Positions 44,638 through 56,956 of a stretch of DNA of 64,000 nucleotides are shown here, one piece after another. Below the pieces are notes generated by a model. That model was not told the origin of the DNA. It saw only the letters and a list, made by a program, of their open reading frames with translations, and searched no databases. This stretch comes from Aphanomyces cochlioides. Lineage: Eukaryota > Oomycota > Saprolegniomycetes > Saprolegniales > Verrucalvaceae. A program made the translations under genes and the position numbers. The DNA lies in assembly GCA_019828595.1 (NCBI GenBank), contig JAHQRK010000026.1, forward strand, positions 62,001 to 126,000, read 5' to 3'. Each line of letters opens with the position of its first letter. Position 1 is the first letter of the stretch.

Positions 44638-45088
44638 CTAACGTGGGCCACGGCGTCCCGACCGTTTTGGGGTAAAGCATGCCGAGTTTTGTTGGCTACT
44701 GGCAGCTGGTCGTTGTTGTCGATTGGCAGCGCCTTCTCGGGCGAGGCGTTCATCCTTTGCTTTGCCCTTCTTGGCTCCCCAATTCGCGGCCGCAGCGCTG
44801 CCAACTGTGGCACCCACCGTGGCACCTCCGATCCCTCCTATGACCGCACCGCCGAAAGTGACGCTACCAATACCAGCACCAACCGCCGCTCCAGCAACCC
44901 CGCCGCAAACCCCGCAAGCCACTTCGCAGCGCTCGCGGTACTTCTTTTCATACCTTCCCTCGAGCTTGCGGTTCAATTTTAGGAGTCGGGAAGGGGAGGC
45001 GTGTTTTCTTCCCAATTCTTGCATTCCTTTGTCTTCTAGCGCGCTGTGAACTGTCGAATCGATATGAACTTGTTGAGGATCGGCCAGT
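44638..45088 (-). pseudogene. Secreted glycine-zipper protein, 3' part, split by a Gypsy element
   Basis: From 45084 to the stop at 44638 the frame encodes 148 residues. In order: a short acidic stretch, SPSRLLKLNRKLEG, a Cys pair in CEVACGVCGG, a glycine zipper of about 50 residues (GAAVGAGIGS, GGIGGATVGATVG) and a basic Lys/Arg/Gln tail. It is in frame with the 28-codon signal-peptide half at 53801-53884 once the 8.7-kb element and one copy of its 4-bp duplication are removed, giving an ancestral length of 176 codons against 181 for the intact neighbour at 41008. As it stands, translation would start in LTR sequence and lack a signal peptide. Confidence 0.85.
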
Positions 45089-45740
45089 TGTGACGTGGGG
45101 GATGAGAGAGTCACAAATAATAAAGATGATCGACCGCAATCGAACACCAGGCAATCGTATTCTCACTAGAAACTGAAGGACGCACAAGGTAGGATGAAGA
45201 CCTTGTTTGCACTTAAGGTGGAAATGAATTCTAATCTACACATGCATATGCAAGCTCGAAGACGAGCTGTCGAGGACGAGGAGTCCTTTCATGGAGGATG
45301 AGGGACCTTTCGCGGAGGACGGTCCCTGGAAGGTTACTCGAAGGGACGCGTTTCAATCAGGTGGTGACACGCTCATCATCGTCACATACCCCCCCACTAA
45401 AGGTCGACTACGTCGGCCGGCCGAGGTGATGGGCGTGGAGCAGTAAGGACGAGAGCATTGCTCGAAAGAGCGTTTTTTTTCGAGTTTTTGGTGGTTGTCC
45501 CTGATGTGGGTAGGCAGTGTAAGCGCACTAGAGCCGGGGATCACGTGAGTCAGCACGGTTGAATGCAGTCTTGAATTGGTGGGGGTCCCAGACATAAGCG
45601 GGTGGCCGGAATAGTTTATAGTTGGGACCGTGTGCGTAGGTGATTTGTAGGTTGTTGCAGAGTACTGTAAAAGGTCAGATGTCACGTGGCGCTATGAGAA
45701 GTTGGCCCAGGGCAGTATTTGGCAGTATTCGGAAAGTCTT

Positions 45741-48700
45741 TTAGAATAGCGTGTCGTTCTTGGGCTCAACGTCGAGGTCTCGGAATCGTGGGGAGCGACG
45801 GAGAGGAGGTAAGCCATGGTCCATACGTAGTTGGCTTTCGAAGTCGTCGACATAGGACCGATATTCGCTGAGTTTGGACAATGGGGTCCAGTACTTAGAC
45901 CCGTCCACATGCTCGACCAGGTAGTCCGTTTCGCGGGTCCCAGGTTCACGCCGCTTGTTTACGATGCGGTAGATGGGGGACCCAAAGTTGGTGTAAGCGA
46001 TATCGTTGTCGGGGAATGAGACTAGGTCCACAAAGCTAGAGTTGGGTAGGCAGTCGAGAGTGAGGTCGTCTTGTTCGTCATCGCCCTGGGGTACGTCGTC
46101 GTTGTATGGGCGAGAGTAGTATCCTCGGAAAGGTTTAAGGCGGTCCACGTTGACCGTGACGAGTTTGTCAGGATGGGTAGGCACTTCAATCTGGTAAGTG
46201 TTGGGACCCAGACGTCGGTGGACCCGATAGGGGCCGTGCCAATGGGTCGCTAATTTGCGGGTCCGGGGGTCTGACGGATCGTTGGACTTGGAAAAGTATT
46301 TGTACAGCCAGACCGACGATTGCTCTTCGAATTCAATGGGTTTGCGGTCGGTCCTTGCTCGTGCACTCTTGTTTTGGCCCGCGACCAGTTGTTTCTCGAC
46401 GAGAGACCTGGTCTGTCGTGCCTTGGCGGATTGTAAATTGGTGTCCGTTCCTCGTGACACGTTTGTGCAGTCGTGGGTCTACGGGCACTGCGCCATCTTC
46501 GAGGTAAGCACGGATAACAGCGATTTCAGGGTCGGACCCTTGTTCGTTGTAAAGTCTTGCTGTTGGACGGCCACGGGCGTTAAAGAGCTCGACCGTCGAG
46601 TTGGTAGAGGGTCCCTTCTCTGTTGGTTCAGGGTCCCTTGTAGGTGGGTCCGGGGTGTTGACGCGCGCTCCGTGCGCGACCGGACTTGTGATGTTGAGGG
46701 AGATATGTGGAGAGTTTCTCCCTGGCGAGGGCTGCATCCTCGATGGCTCGGGTCCCGTCATTGTCGAGTGAGGTCTGTGCACGGCGAGCGCGGGACCTTG
46801 TGAGGACAGGGCAAGCCAAGCGGGAGAGCCCATCAGCGGCACCATTAAGCTCACCAGGCTTGTGGACTACCGTGTAGTCGAGGCCTTGAAGTTCCATAGC
46901 CCAACGGGCGAGTTTGTGATTTCCGGATCGGGTCCCGGTGTTGAAAAGCCATGTGAGGGCCTCGTGGTCCGTGTAGATGGTAAAATGGCGTCGATCGATG
47001 TAGGGTCTGAACTTTCGAGTGGCCCATACGACACCATAACATTCGATTTCGGAGATACCAGAGTCCTTGTTGATCCATTTCGCCTGGGCTTTGGACAGGG
47101 ACTGAGAAGCATATGCGATAACACGGTTCTTGCCTTGTTGTTTCTGCATCAGGACAGCGCCAACAGCAATGTGGCTGGCGTCGACCCATATCGAAAAGGG
47201 AAGATCAAAGTCAGGGTGTGCCAGGACCGGTGGTGAAACCAGTCGGCGTTTGAGTGTGTCAAGGGCCTGGTCACATTCAGGTGTCCAGGTAAAGATGTCG
47301 GCCGATAATAGTGCCGTCAAGGGGGGCCGCGATTTCGGTAAAGTCCTTGACAAAACGGCGAAAGTAGCCGGCGAGTCCGAGGAAGGCCCGGACCTCTGCC
47401 ACATCTATAAGAGGTTTGATGCGCAGGACCGACTTGATTTTCTCCGGATTGGGTAGTAGTCCCGCAGGAGTGACGATGTGCCCGAGGAATGGTACTGAGG
47501 ACCGGCCCCACTTGCACTTCGACATTTTGAGTTTAAATCCTGCTTCGCGGAACTTGGACGCACCTGACGCAGGCCAACGAGGTGTGTCCCGAAGTCTTCG
47601 CTAAAAACGATGCAGTCGTCGAGGTATACGAGGCAGGTCCGCCACTTGTAGTCCATCAGAATCGGCTCCATGGGTCGTTCAAAACACGGGACCGCGTTAC
47701 AAAGACCGAATGGCATGACAAGCCACTCGTAAAGTCCGTACTTGCACGTGAAGGCGGTCTTTTGAATGCTGTCCTTGGCCATCGGGACATTCCAGTATCC
47801 CGACGCAATGTCCATAGTTGAGAATAGTTTGGCCCGGCCAAGGACATCGAGATAGTCGTCAATGCGGGGCATAGGGTAAGAGTCCTTGACTGGAACTTTG
47901 TTAAGGCGACGGTAGTCGATGCAAAAGCGTATGGACCCGTCAGGTTTTCGGATCATCAGAACTGGGCTGGCCCATGGACTCTTGGAGGGTCTGATTAGAC
48001 CAAGGTCCTGGTATTGGTTGATCTCAGCTTCCATTATGTCGTCTTCGGCCTTCGAGGTCCTGTACGGGGCCGATCGAATAGGGACACTATCACCCGTGTC
48101 GATGCTGAATTCAACCAGGTGGGCCCGGCCAGGGGCCTTTGACGTATCCACAAATATGTCGGCGAAATTGAGTAAGGTCTTGCGAAGTAACTCGTGCTGC
48201 TCGACGCTGAGACTCGAGTCTGCCCAGTCAATTGGTAGCTCTTTGACTGGTTGATTGGTTGTTTGTACTGGGCAAACAACACCAGGGGCCCCTAATGCAG
48301 TCAGGACCCGCTTGGGTTGTTCATTCTTGGATGGGACCGATGACGAGGAGGTGGCTACAGAAACATCAGCGTCTGAGACGCTGGGTCCCACGGGTGATCG
48401 TTCGTCAAAGTCTTGAGGAAGAGCGGTCCATGTACCGATAGGAGCCGCAGAGTCAAGCATGATAGGGGACTCTGAGGGATTGATGACTTCCACATAGATG
48501 ATGGGTTGTGTAGTGTAAAGAGCAGCAGCCACATGAAGGAGAGTCTGCTTGGAAGGCTCAAGTAAGATTGTTGTTGATCGGGGAAGGTCGGTCCCGGCTT
48601 GGCAAGGCACCCAAGAGACGGAGCGTGGTGGGACCGTGGTAGTAGAAGCAACTAGAGCATAGCCCGTAGGATGTTGAGTGGTTTGTGACTCTGGAAGAGG

Positions 48701-49868
48701 GTCCAATGATAAGAGGTGGTCCCCATCTTCCAACGTAAGAGTGTTATCGCGTAGATTGATCACGGCCCCAAGATAGCGTAGTAAGTCAATCCCGACCATG
48801 CAGTCGGTCAGGGCCGTGGACATGACCCAAAAGGGGAAGTCGACAGTGCGTCCTGCGATTCGGACCTTGAAGGTAGCACGTCCCAGCATTTCAAGGTTGG
48901 AACTGTCCGCGGATATAAAGTTCGACTTGGGCCGTGTCAGGGTCGGTAGTCCGAGGTGATGCCAGAATGTAGCGCTGACAAAGCTGCTAGTGGCACCAGT
49001 ATCGATGAGTGTTGTGGTCTTGGTTCCGTTGACATAGGCCTTGATAAAGGGGTCAGGTCCGTTGAGGGACCTGGTGTGACACACAGGTTGTATTCTTGCA
49101 ATGAAACGACGAGTCCCTGGACAATCCGTAAATAGACCGTCATTGTAGCGTGGGTCCCGTTTTGCGCATCGTCTATGGTAGTTGCGTAGGTTACGGACCT
49201 TTTGTTTGGTTGCTTGGATATGGCTCAAATCATCATCGGGATATGCGATGGGCAGGTCGTCCCATGTGACAGGCGGGTGAGTAATGCTGCGCGAGGCAGA
49301 AGAGGGAAGATTTGGCGTATGTGTAATGGATGTCAGGATCTGGACCGGGGCCACATGGTACGTTGGCGTATCGTCCGATTCATCGTCAGATTCACCAAAC
49401 AAGTGGGGTCCCGGAGGGTCCGAGGGATAGTCGTCCTCGTCGTCAAGGACTGAGTATGGATTGACATCGGCCCATCCTATACGAGCAATGGGTCGATTGG
49501 TACTGAAGTCTCGGTTCGCTTTTCGTGCTTCTTCGCATTTACTTAGCGTGTCCGAGAACCATTTGAGCCACAAGTCCTCATCCTCTATGGCAGCAGGAGC
49601 CATAAGAAGGTGAGAATGCTCGGGTCCCAAGTCCAGCGACTTTAGAATTTCCTCGTGAGTGGGAATTTTGCGACGGGCCTTAATGCGGTCGAGTTGGCGA
49701 CGAATGTCGGTCTTGGCGATAGGATGAAGGCGGTCCTCTATCTCCTTGTCGTAGTCCTCCACAGGGAATGAGAGTCCCTCTGTCAGTAAGGTAGAGACTT
49801 GTTCATCGGAGAATACAGGAGTCGGGACCGGTGCTGATGAAGACTCATCGATCCAGACAGTGAAGTGT
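45741..49868 (-). pseudogene. Gypsy Pol: protease, RT, RNase H and partial integrase, broken
   Basis: Order along the minus strand: a linker, an aspartic protease with LIDTGATSSF (near 49000), RT with SPWASPVLMIRKPDGSIRFC, FSTMDIASGYWNV and catalytic CLVYLDDCIVF (near 47610). A frameshift near 47560 precedes the GHIVTPAGLLPNPEK connection. A second, near a C-run at about 47320, precedes RNase H (IWVDASHIAVGAVL, YTDHEALTWLF). After RNase H only a trace of the integrase zinc region remains. The next conserved sequence is the integrase C-terminal end (HWHGPYRVHRRLGPNTYQIE, near 46200), so the DDE core is missing at a junction near 46470. The final frame ends at 45741. Confidence 0.85.
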
Positions 49869-50260
49869 CAGGTCCGAGAGCAGGAGTAAGCGTAGTGTTA
49901 TTTCCAAGTGGGTTCGAGACAGTAGAGGTAGGGACCGGTGTAGTGGTTGATTCCGTGAGTGAGTTGCGACCCGGGTCCGACTTGGGCGAACGAGTTGAGC
50001 TCGTCTGCTGGGGTCGTGACCGTGCAGAGGCCGGAGATGTCGAGTCTGTGGCTGTCACAGACGAATATGTTCGAGTGGTTGGCGGTCCCGACTTGGGCTG
50101 ACGTTGAGACGTCTGCTGGGGGTCGGGACCTGCGAGGTTGAGGCGTGTGCACAGATGAATCATGAATATTTGCATTGATCTCTGGCACATCGGAAATGTG
50201 CTGAGACTGGCTGGCCGAGACGGATTCCGTCCCCGAAGGTTCCGACTCGACGCCGTCTTC

Positions 50261-53200
50261 TCATGTGGTAGTCTTCTCAGGACAGCGAGAGCTGATATGT
50301 CCAACTTTCTTGCAGATGTTGCAGGTACGAGCATGTTCGCTGGCGTAATGGCCGACTTCGCGGCACACGGAGCAACGGAGATTCTTACGATAGCAGCTGT
50401 CACGACCGTGGCCAGCTTGTTTACAGCGACCACAGACCTTGATTCCGGTGGTCGTTTCCATGTCAGGCTTGTCTGATATGATCACGGGGGTGATACGTCC
50501 TGTTTGAGGCAAGCCAGCGTTTTGGGAAGCATTTGGTGTAATCTGAGGCTGGTCCAAAGATCCAGGAGGTTGAGACCCAATTAGTGGCGCAGGCGGAATT
50601 GCGGACTGAGGAGCAAAAGGAGTATAAGGATATCCATAAGGTTGACCATATTGTGGTGCAGGAGAGGGCTGAATCGGAGCAGCAAAGTGAGGTCCCGTAG
50701 GGCGCAAAAGGGCATCCATGAGGGACTGGTGATGGCGGTCGGACCGCTCAATATGAGCAACGAACTCTTTTTGTTGATCGAGGAGCGTAGTCAGAAGACG
50801 CTCTACGGTTGAGGGTTCGTCGAAGGAAACGCGGGATCCGCGACGATTGTGTCTTGGGGAACGCGGAGGAGTTCGGTCCGAAGATGTTTCCGACTGCGAC
50901 GTATAGGTTGAAGTGGTATCGGAGGCAGATCCGGCACGAGATTTGGGTCGAGATGCGGGCATAGGAGCATCGTCCAAAGGAATTTCACGAGCCCGGAGTA
51001 GCTTAACGCATTCGGCGATCGTCTTGAGTTCGCGATCGGTATTTTCGAGGCAAGATTCGGTCTTGAGGTGACGGACTCCGAGTTTAAAGAGGTTTACGCC
51101 TTGGTCCGCGGGAAAGCCGACCTCGTCGATGATCGACTGAAGTCGTGTAGCATAGGACCTGACTGTTTCATCTTCGTAGCGGACAGAGTCGTTCAGGAGG
51201 TCCGTGACCTTTTGACGCGAGGTCCGTAGACAAAACTGGTCCTGGAACTTGGCTAGAACATCGGACCACGTCTCGCCTTGCTTGGTTTTGGCAAAGGAAA
51301 TCCACCACTTGCGCAGGGAAGGCGGGGTCTTGTCCGAGCATAGCTTCAGGCCCAAGAGAGAGCGACGATCGTTATCGCTTAGTTGGCATCGGTCTGTTGT
51401 TTCCAAGAGTTGACGGATGAAGAACGCGCAATCATCTTGGTGGTCCGAGCTAGGAACAATGGTGAACTTAGTTGCTTGGCCAAGTTTCTTGTCTTGGTCC
51501 ATAGCGTTGATGGATTCTTTGAGATCGTTCATGTTTGATGTGAGTCCGGCAGCTAGAGAAGCAATTCGTTCGTTGAGGTCACGAACTAGAGCAGGGACCT
51601 CGTTAGAATCGGAAGATGTAGGGACCGAGGTAGGTTCGGTCGCTTGCTGAGTCTCCAGGGTCTGGGTTCGGAGTTCTTGTAGTTCTTGTTGGTGTCGATT
51701 GAGCTGTTCCTTCAGGGACAGTACTTGTTTCGTTAGTTGAGAGTTCTCCCGAGTGAGGTCCGAGACACAGGCGCTAAGGTGCTTGTTGGACTTGTCGAGT
51801 TCTTCAAGTAGGCGGCGAGTTTCGCTGAATTCGGCTGGGACCCGTGTCTGGAAGTCGCTTTGGAGTAAGCGGAGAGACTGGACCTCTTGTTGTAGTTGAT
51901 GAAGCTCGGTCTGAAAGCGGTCTTCGTTACAGAGAAGGCCGGATCGGAGTTGTTGGCAGACGGACGCTTGGTCTTGCAAGGACTGGCGCAATTCGAGAAT
52001 GGTTTCTGACAGTGTTTGGATAGCTGTTTCATGGGTCTCTCGTGGGACCGTTTCAGCCAAAGATTTTCGAATGTGTGAGATTTGTGAATCCGTAACGGAC
52101 CGGGTCGTTTCGACCGTCAATCCAACTTGATGGACTTGGTCCGTTACTTGTTGGACTCTGTTGAGCAAGTCTTGTCGAGTAGAAGAGAGGCCCTGCTCCA
52201 GAGAAGAAAGGCCCTCCTCAAGGAGTTGGGTCCTGTTGGACGCAACTTCTACTGCAGAAGTCAAAGAACCCAGGGCCGAGTTGGCCCCGCGTTGGCCCAC
52301 TAGCATTTGGTTGAGTTGTAGTGAAACTGATGTCTCCGTGTAACGGACAGAATCTTGGAGGTCCAAGACACGCTGTGAAAGATCCGAAACCGTAGGCAAC
52401 AGGGCAAGTCCATGATCAATTTCAGATATCTCCATATCCGTGGCGGAAGGGTCCGTACGAGGTAAGTCCGTAAGCTCAAGAGGTATCTCAACCTGCTCAC
52501 TTGTAGTGAACGTCAGACCGGGTACTGCGGCAAGGGTTGGATTGATCAGTGGTTCCCAGAAGAGGTGGGTCCCTGTGCACTGCTTGAGGTTGGTCATGGG
52601 TCCCAAAGCGGTCCCCACGTCGTGTAAGCTGGTAGTCCTCACTCGAGGGAGGTCCGTCAGGAAGAGCATATTCAAGCGCAGGTACTTCAGAACTTGCAAT
52701 TTGAAGAAGCGACTGATGTGCACCAGGGCTCGTTGACAAAGGGTCATGCGTCAAGGCCGGAAGCTCCGGGCCCTGACGATTTGCATGGTTGCCAGGTCCA
52801 GCAGGAACCAAGCCAAGTTCATCAGGTAATGGGAGCAATTGAGGGTTGGTCCGTGCGCTTGTTGTTTCAGTCACCGTACGAGACACAACTGTTGTGACGG
52901 TCCTGGTGATTGCACTCGAGGTTGACGACAGAGTCTCGGTTGATTGTGAAAATGGGACGATGCTCCCGTCCACGGGACAGAGCGCATCATCCAAATGCAC
53001 ATTGGTAGCAGACATAGGGACACCTTCATATTGGACAAGGTCCCGTGTTGGAAACATGGAGTCATCATCAGGTAATTCTTCGAGCGAGTTGCGAGGCTCA
53101 AGAGACAAGTCGCTTCCGGAGAGGTCCGATAGTCCAGCTTCACCGGCATCCATTGCTGGAGAAGGCTCTAGGTCGGACCTGTTGCCGGACCCCATGTCTA

Positions 53201-53450
53201 CGTCGCTGTACTCGGCGGGCAGTTGTCGACTTCTCTTCTCGGGGTCTCGCTGTTCAGGCGAGTTAGCGTGATGTAATCGGCGGTACTCAAGGTCCCGCTT
53301 TCGTAGCGTCGCTAAAGGCGACTCAGTGTAGGTAACAATGGCGGACTCAGTCACAGTGTTCGTTCGAGGTGGGTCCCTGTCAGAACCGGCAATAAAGGCA
53401 TCGGCATGATCGGGACCAAGGTTGAGGTCTTCTTGTCTTCGAGGATCCAT
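50261..53450 (-). CDS. Gypsy Gag with coiled coil and CCHC knuckles, one frame change
   Basis: From ATG 53450 an acidic, Ser/Asp-rich N-terminal frame (to about 52500) overlaps a second frame (from 52747) that runs to 50261. The switch lies near 52600-52700. The second frame contains a long coiled coil (about 52250-51500), a Gag capsid-like region with WWISFAKTKQGETW and a helical block (51300-51000). Basic SPRHNRRGSRV, a Pro/Tyr/Gln linker and three zinc knuckles (CGRCKQAGHGRDSC, CSVCREVGHYASEH, CNICKKVGHISSRC) follow. The frame stops in TGA, after which an acidic Ser/Pro linker stays open in the same frame, so readthrough or a frame change may couple it to Pol. Confidence 0.8.
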
Positions 53451-53800
53451 GCTTGCACGTTTTCAGGATCGAGTGGAGAGTACCCTGCTTCTCCACCAAA
53501 TTTGTGACGTGGGGGATGAGAGAGTCACAAATAATAAAGATGATCGACCGCAATCGAACACCAGGCAATCGTATTCTCACTAGAAACTGAAGGACTCACA
53601 AGGTAGGATGAAGACCTTGTTTGCACTTAAGGTGGAAATGAATTCTAATCTACACATGCATATGCAAGCTCGAGGACGAGCTGTCGAGGATGAGGAGTCC
53701 TTTCATGGAGGATGAGGGACCTTTCGCGGAGGACGGTCCCTGGAAGGTTACTCGAAGGGATGCGTTTCAATCAGGTGGTGACACGCTCATCACCGTCACA

Positions 53801-53884
53801 CAGTGTCACTGGTGAGCCTCGATGCGGTTGATAGAAACCCATGACGGTAGACGCTGCGAGGGCGAGTGGTGTCACAAGACGCAT
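53801..53884 (-). pseudogene. Signal-peptide half of the split secreted glycine-zipper gene
   Basis: ATG at 53884 opens a hydrophobic signal sequence (MRLVTPLALAAST) followed by HRGSPVTL, and stops being gene sequence at the LTR edge after 28 codons. The start and the SPVxLA block match the intact genes at 41553 and 63008. The rest of the coding region is 8.7 kb away at 45084-44638, in phase with this half. Confidence 0.85.
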
Positions 53885-54660
53885 GATGAGAGATCTTTGA
53901 TGGCAAATTCCACAGTGTTGACTTTACGAAACCACACAGGAAACGAATACGGTTGTTTTTTTGTGGCACCCAGCCACAACAAGCAAGCATTGCCGCTCAC
54001 AGCGGGCATTCAGCGAACATTGTCGATGAAAGCAGGAGGAAACCCATCAAGTAGGTGCGTTCTTCGAAATAGACTGGATTGAACAGCTCTCCCAACGACC
54101 ACGTGGGACGAGTAGGATGCTTTGGAATAGTCATGGAGAATGGCGAATGAGCCCAGGAATAACTGTCGCGACAGGATCCGCTTGAGCACGATATCTACCC
54201 CATCACCGCTTAATTTAACAAACTACCCCACCTACCTCGTGCTCATATCCTTTTCTCTCAACGTCACGTTCATACCCAGCGTGCCCCAGCCTCCCACCGT
54301 ATGTATGATGGGATGCTATACCCTGAAATGGATACACGCGAGACTAAAACGCTGAATTGATGAAGCGATTTCCTCTTAGAGGTGTGCTATCGTCTCTCTC
54401 GTTGCCTGAGGTATTCAGGCAATCGAGTTTCTGCAGCAACTCGAAGTCGGTTGCTGTGGAAACAACGCAAATTAGATTTTAATGGCTTTAGCCAGTGCTT
54501 CGAGCTTTGGATCATGCTGGTTGTGTCTATCAGACTGTATGCCTCCATTAGGCCAAACCGCTGCACCTTTATGATGTTGTATGGCAGTTATCGAGAGCTA
54601 ATATTACGTATCACTTATGTTAGTCGCGTTATGTTTCTAGCTATTAATAGCAATACATTA
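53885..54660. other. Former upstream region of the split gene; no gene recognised
   Basis: Contains the putative promoter of the disrupted gene. Short frames occur on both strands without domains. The pogo-like element begins at 54661. Confidence 0.35.
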
Positions 54661-54983
54661 CAGTGGGCGACAGGACAAGTGGCCCCGTTGCAAGTGTACA
54701 AGTTTTTTTTATTTTATTATACTACATGCTGTGAAGGATTTTTATTTTATTTTAGCCAATGAGTGACATTCTTGCATACGACAAGCAACATGACATGTTG
54801 ACAGTTTAAATGACACAAAGCCGAGGACGAGTGAGGGAGTGTGTGCTGACGACGAAATATGCTTATCTAAATCTATTCACTTTTCTCTTGATTAAATTAT
54901 ACATTTCTCCCATCCTCTGACATGTCAATGAGCTTTTGACACCATTCGTTAACTCAAATTGCTCGCCAAATCATACATGCCAG

Positions 54984-56130
54984 ATGACCATTCGTGCACA
55001 TATTGGTGCACATTTCCCACTCAGCTCCAATATGTACACGAATGGCGATCGGAAGCGACTGCTGCAAGAATTCGAGACATTATCAATGCGTTCCAAGCAG
55101 TTTGCAAAGGCGAAAAACGTGCCGTGGACAACTTGGCGTCGTTGGTTGAAGAACAGGGAAGCAATAATCAACACAAATAGAGGAATGAAGCATGCTACGC
55201 TTGGTGGACAAGGTGGGAAAGAGATAATTCCTTTCGCTGACTCACTTCTTGCATACATGAACAAAATGAGAGACTCGGAGAAGCACTTAACGCATGCTCA
55301 CATGATCAATTTTATGAAGCTCAATCACTTGGAGTGGCTGGAGAGCTACCTTAATGACAAGAAAAACGAGTCAACAGCTTATCGAAACTTATTTAGACAA
55401 TGCCAGCGCTTCTCGGAACGACATGGTTTCTCTCAGCGTGTGCCATGTTACACTAAAATGCCCTTTCAAGACTTGGAGGCGACCAGAATATCTTTCGCAA
55501 AACGTTTTTAGGCCACGTACAATGATTTATCAGCAGAAATGATTATCAATATCGACGAGACCGCTGTGCATTACGACATGCCACCAATGTAGACTCTGGC
55601 CAAGGTTGGTGGTTCGTCGAAGGTCGATTCGTCCGAAAAGCACTCGGATAGACTCACGGCTGTCCTATCTGTTCGATCAAATGTGTGTCAATGATTCAAT
55701 TTTGTTTAACATGAATGTTGTAGGAGAGAAACTTCCGATTTTTTTCATTGTAAAGGGTACTCCAGGTGTACTGATTGAGCGTCAAGAGGTTCCAACGTTT
55801 CCACGAGGGCATGTCTTCGTCGTCCAGGAGAATGCTTGGATGGATTCTCGAGTTTGGGAGAAATATCTCCGCGAATTGCTACTGTACGAGATCACTGGGC
55901 CATCAGTGATACTCGTTGACAACCTAGAGTGTCACGTCAGCGATGAGACAGTGGACATCGTTGCGTCGGAGCTTTTTTGTGCGCTTGAGCCATTGTCCAA
56001 GAATTGTACCAGTGCTATACAACCACTGGATGTTGGCGTCATGGGTCCACTCAAACGTAGACTACGCTACATGTGGCTATTTGAGAAGCCAGTATTCACT
56101 GCAGCAGACAAGAGAATGGCGATGATATAA
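54984..56130 (+). pseudogene. pogo-superfamily DDD transposase with two in-frame TAG stops
   Basis: From ATG 54984 the N-terminal half carries a helix-turn-helix-like FAKAKNVPWTTWRRWLKN and a CENP-B-type second DNA-binding region. Two TAG codons at 55509 and 55588 lie in frame. A 41-nt GT-AG intron (about 55681-55722) restores the downstream frame. The DDE_1 core has IINIDETAV (first Asp), ILVDNLECHVS (second Asp) and IQPLDVGVMGPLKRRLR (third Asp). The frame stops at 56130. With both stops, an inactive copy. Confidence 0.85.
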
Positions 56131-56349
56131 ACGAACAATCAAGGCAAGGGAAGAAATGTCAAGCGATACGATACGAAGTTCTTTTTGCAAGGCAATCCCC
56201 AAGTCACTTGGCAATGAGTCTCACGAGCATTTATAACTCATTTCAATACATGTACTTTCTTGCATTGAACACTTGTGCACTGTATATATAATGCAAAAAT
56301 GAACATGACTCATATAATACAACGGCACTTTTCACTTTTGGAAAAAGAC

Positions 56350-56431
56350 TTGCCACTGCCCGGGTTCGAACCCGGGCCCCTTCCTCTATCGCTCTGATGC
56401 CGTCGCTCTTAACCGTTGAGCCACGTGCCAA
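56350..56431 (-). tRNA. tRNA-like gene or pseudogene, identity unclear
   Basis: Acceptor strands TTGGCAC and GTGGCAA pair except for one position. A D arm (GGCTCAACGGTTAAGAGC) and a perfect T arm (GCCCGGGTTCGAACCCGGGC) are present, and a T-run terminator follows (CTTTTT). The anticodon arm does not fold into a clear 5-bp stem, so the amino acid cannot be read. It lies inside the pogo-like element and may be a SINE head or a captured tRNA. Confidence 0.5.
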
Positions 56432-56956
56432 GCCGATGTTTGATACTTTCAACCATCAATTGGCTCAAAAACTTACGATGTTGACTCGGTCGTGCTGTTT
56501 TTGATTGGCTTAGAAAAATTGTTTATAAGCCAATGAACACAATTTTTTAAGGGAGGTTTATTAAATTTAAAAAAAAAGTCACGACCAATAATATTATACG
56601 CAATACAAACTTCCATATATTATATATTATATATATTAAAGTGGCCCCATTGTACCTTATTTTATAAGGTACAATGGGGCCACTTTTCCTGTCGCCCACT
56701 GTACTCTCGTTGATATATTGAGCGGCGAAACGCAGGTTTGCTCAACATGATTGCACGGCGGCGCGTGCTGAGGACTTTGGCGTATGAGGATTAATCTAGA
56801 AGCTGTTAAGAATTGCATATAGTTAAGAAATGGTAAGCTCAATGTTTAGATCGACAATCAAGCAGTCTACACTACACGAGACGTCCTCAATGACCCGGCA
56901 AGCATGCTGGGCAACCCAACATTTTGTTGTTTGATTTGTTGTTTGATATCAACAAA

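Larger units (their letters stand above)
45089..53800 (-). mobile_element. Ty3/Gypsy retrotransposon with 298-bp LTRs
   Basis: LTRs at 45089-45386 and 53503-53800 both start TGTGACG and end CGTCACA. I count five substitutions between them. CAGT duplicates the target (45085-45088 and 53801-53804). On the element strand the primer-binding site (TGG-led, plus-strand 53481-53498 reading like a tRNA end in CCACCA) follows the 5' LTR by 4 nt, and a G-run purine tract (45387-45400) precedes the 3' LTR. Gag, protease, reverse transcriptase and RNase H are recognisable, but pol has frameshifts and the integrase core is deleted. A young but defective insertion. Confidence 0.95.
54661..56701 (+). mobile_element. 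pogo-like element with TA duplication
   Basis: CAGTGGGCGACAGGACAAGT at 54661 is mirrored at the right end (CCTGTCGCCCACTG at 56701), with TA outside both (54659-54660 and 56702-56703). The TIR continues to GTGGCCCC. The right end also forms its own palindrome (about 56640-56684). The 2,041-bp element contains a transposase gene and a tRNA-like sequence. Confidence 0.9.

Noticed and set aside
54382..54762. 126-codon plus-strand frame upstream of the pogo element
   Set aside because: It crosses the left TIR of the pogo-like element and lacks any motif, so it is not a gene.
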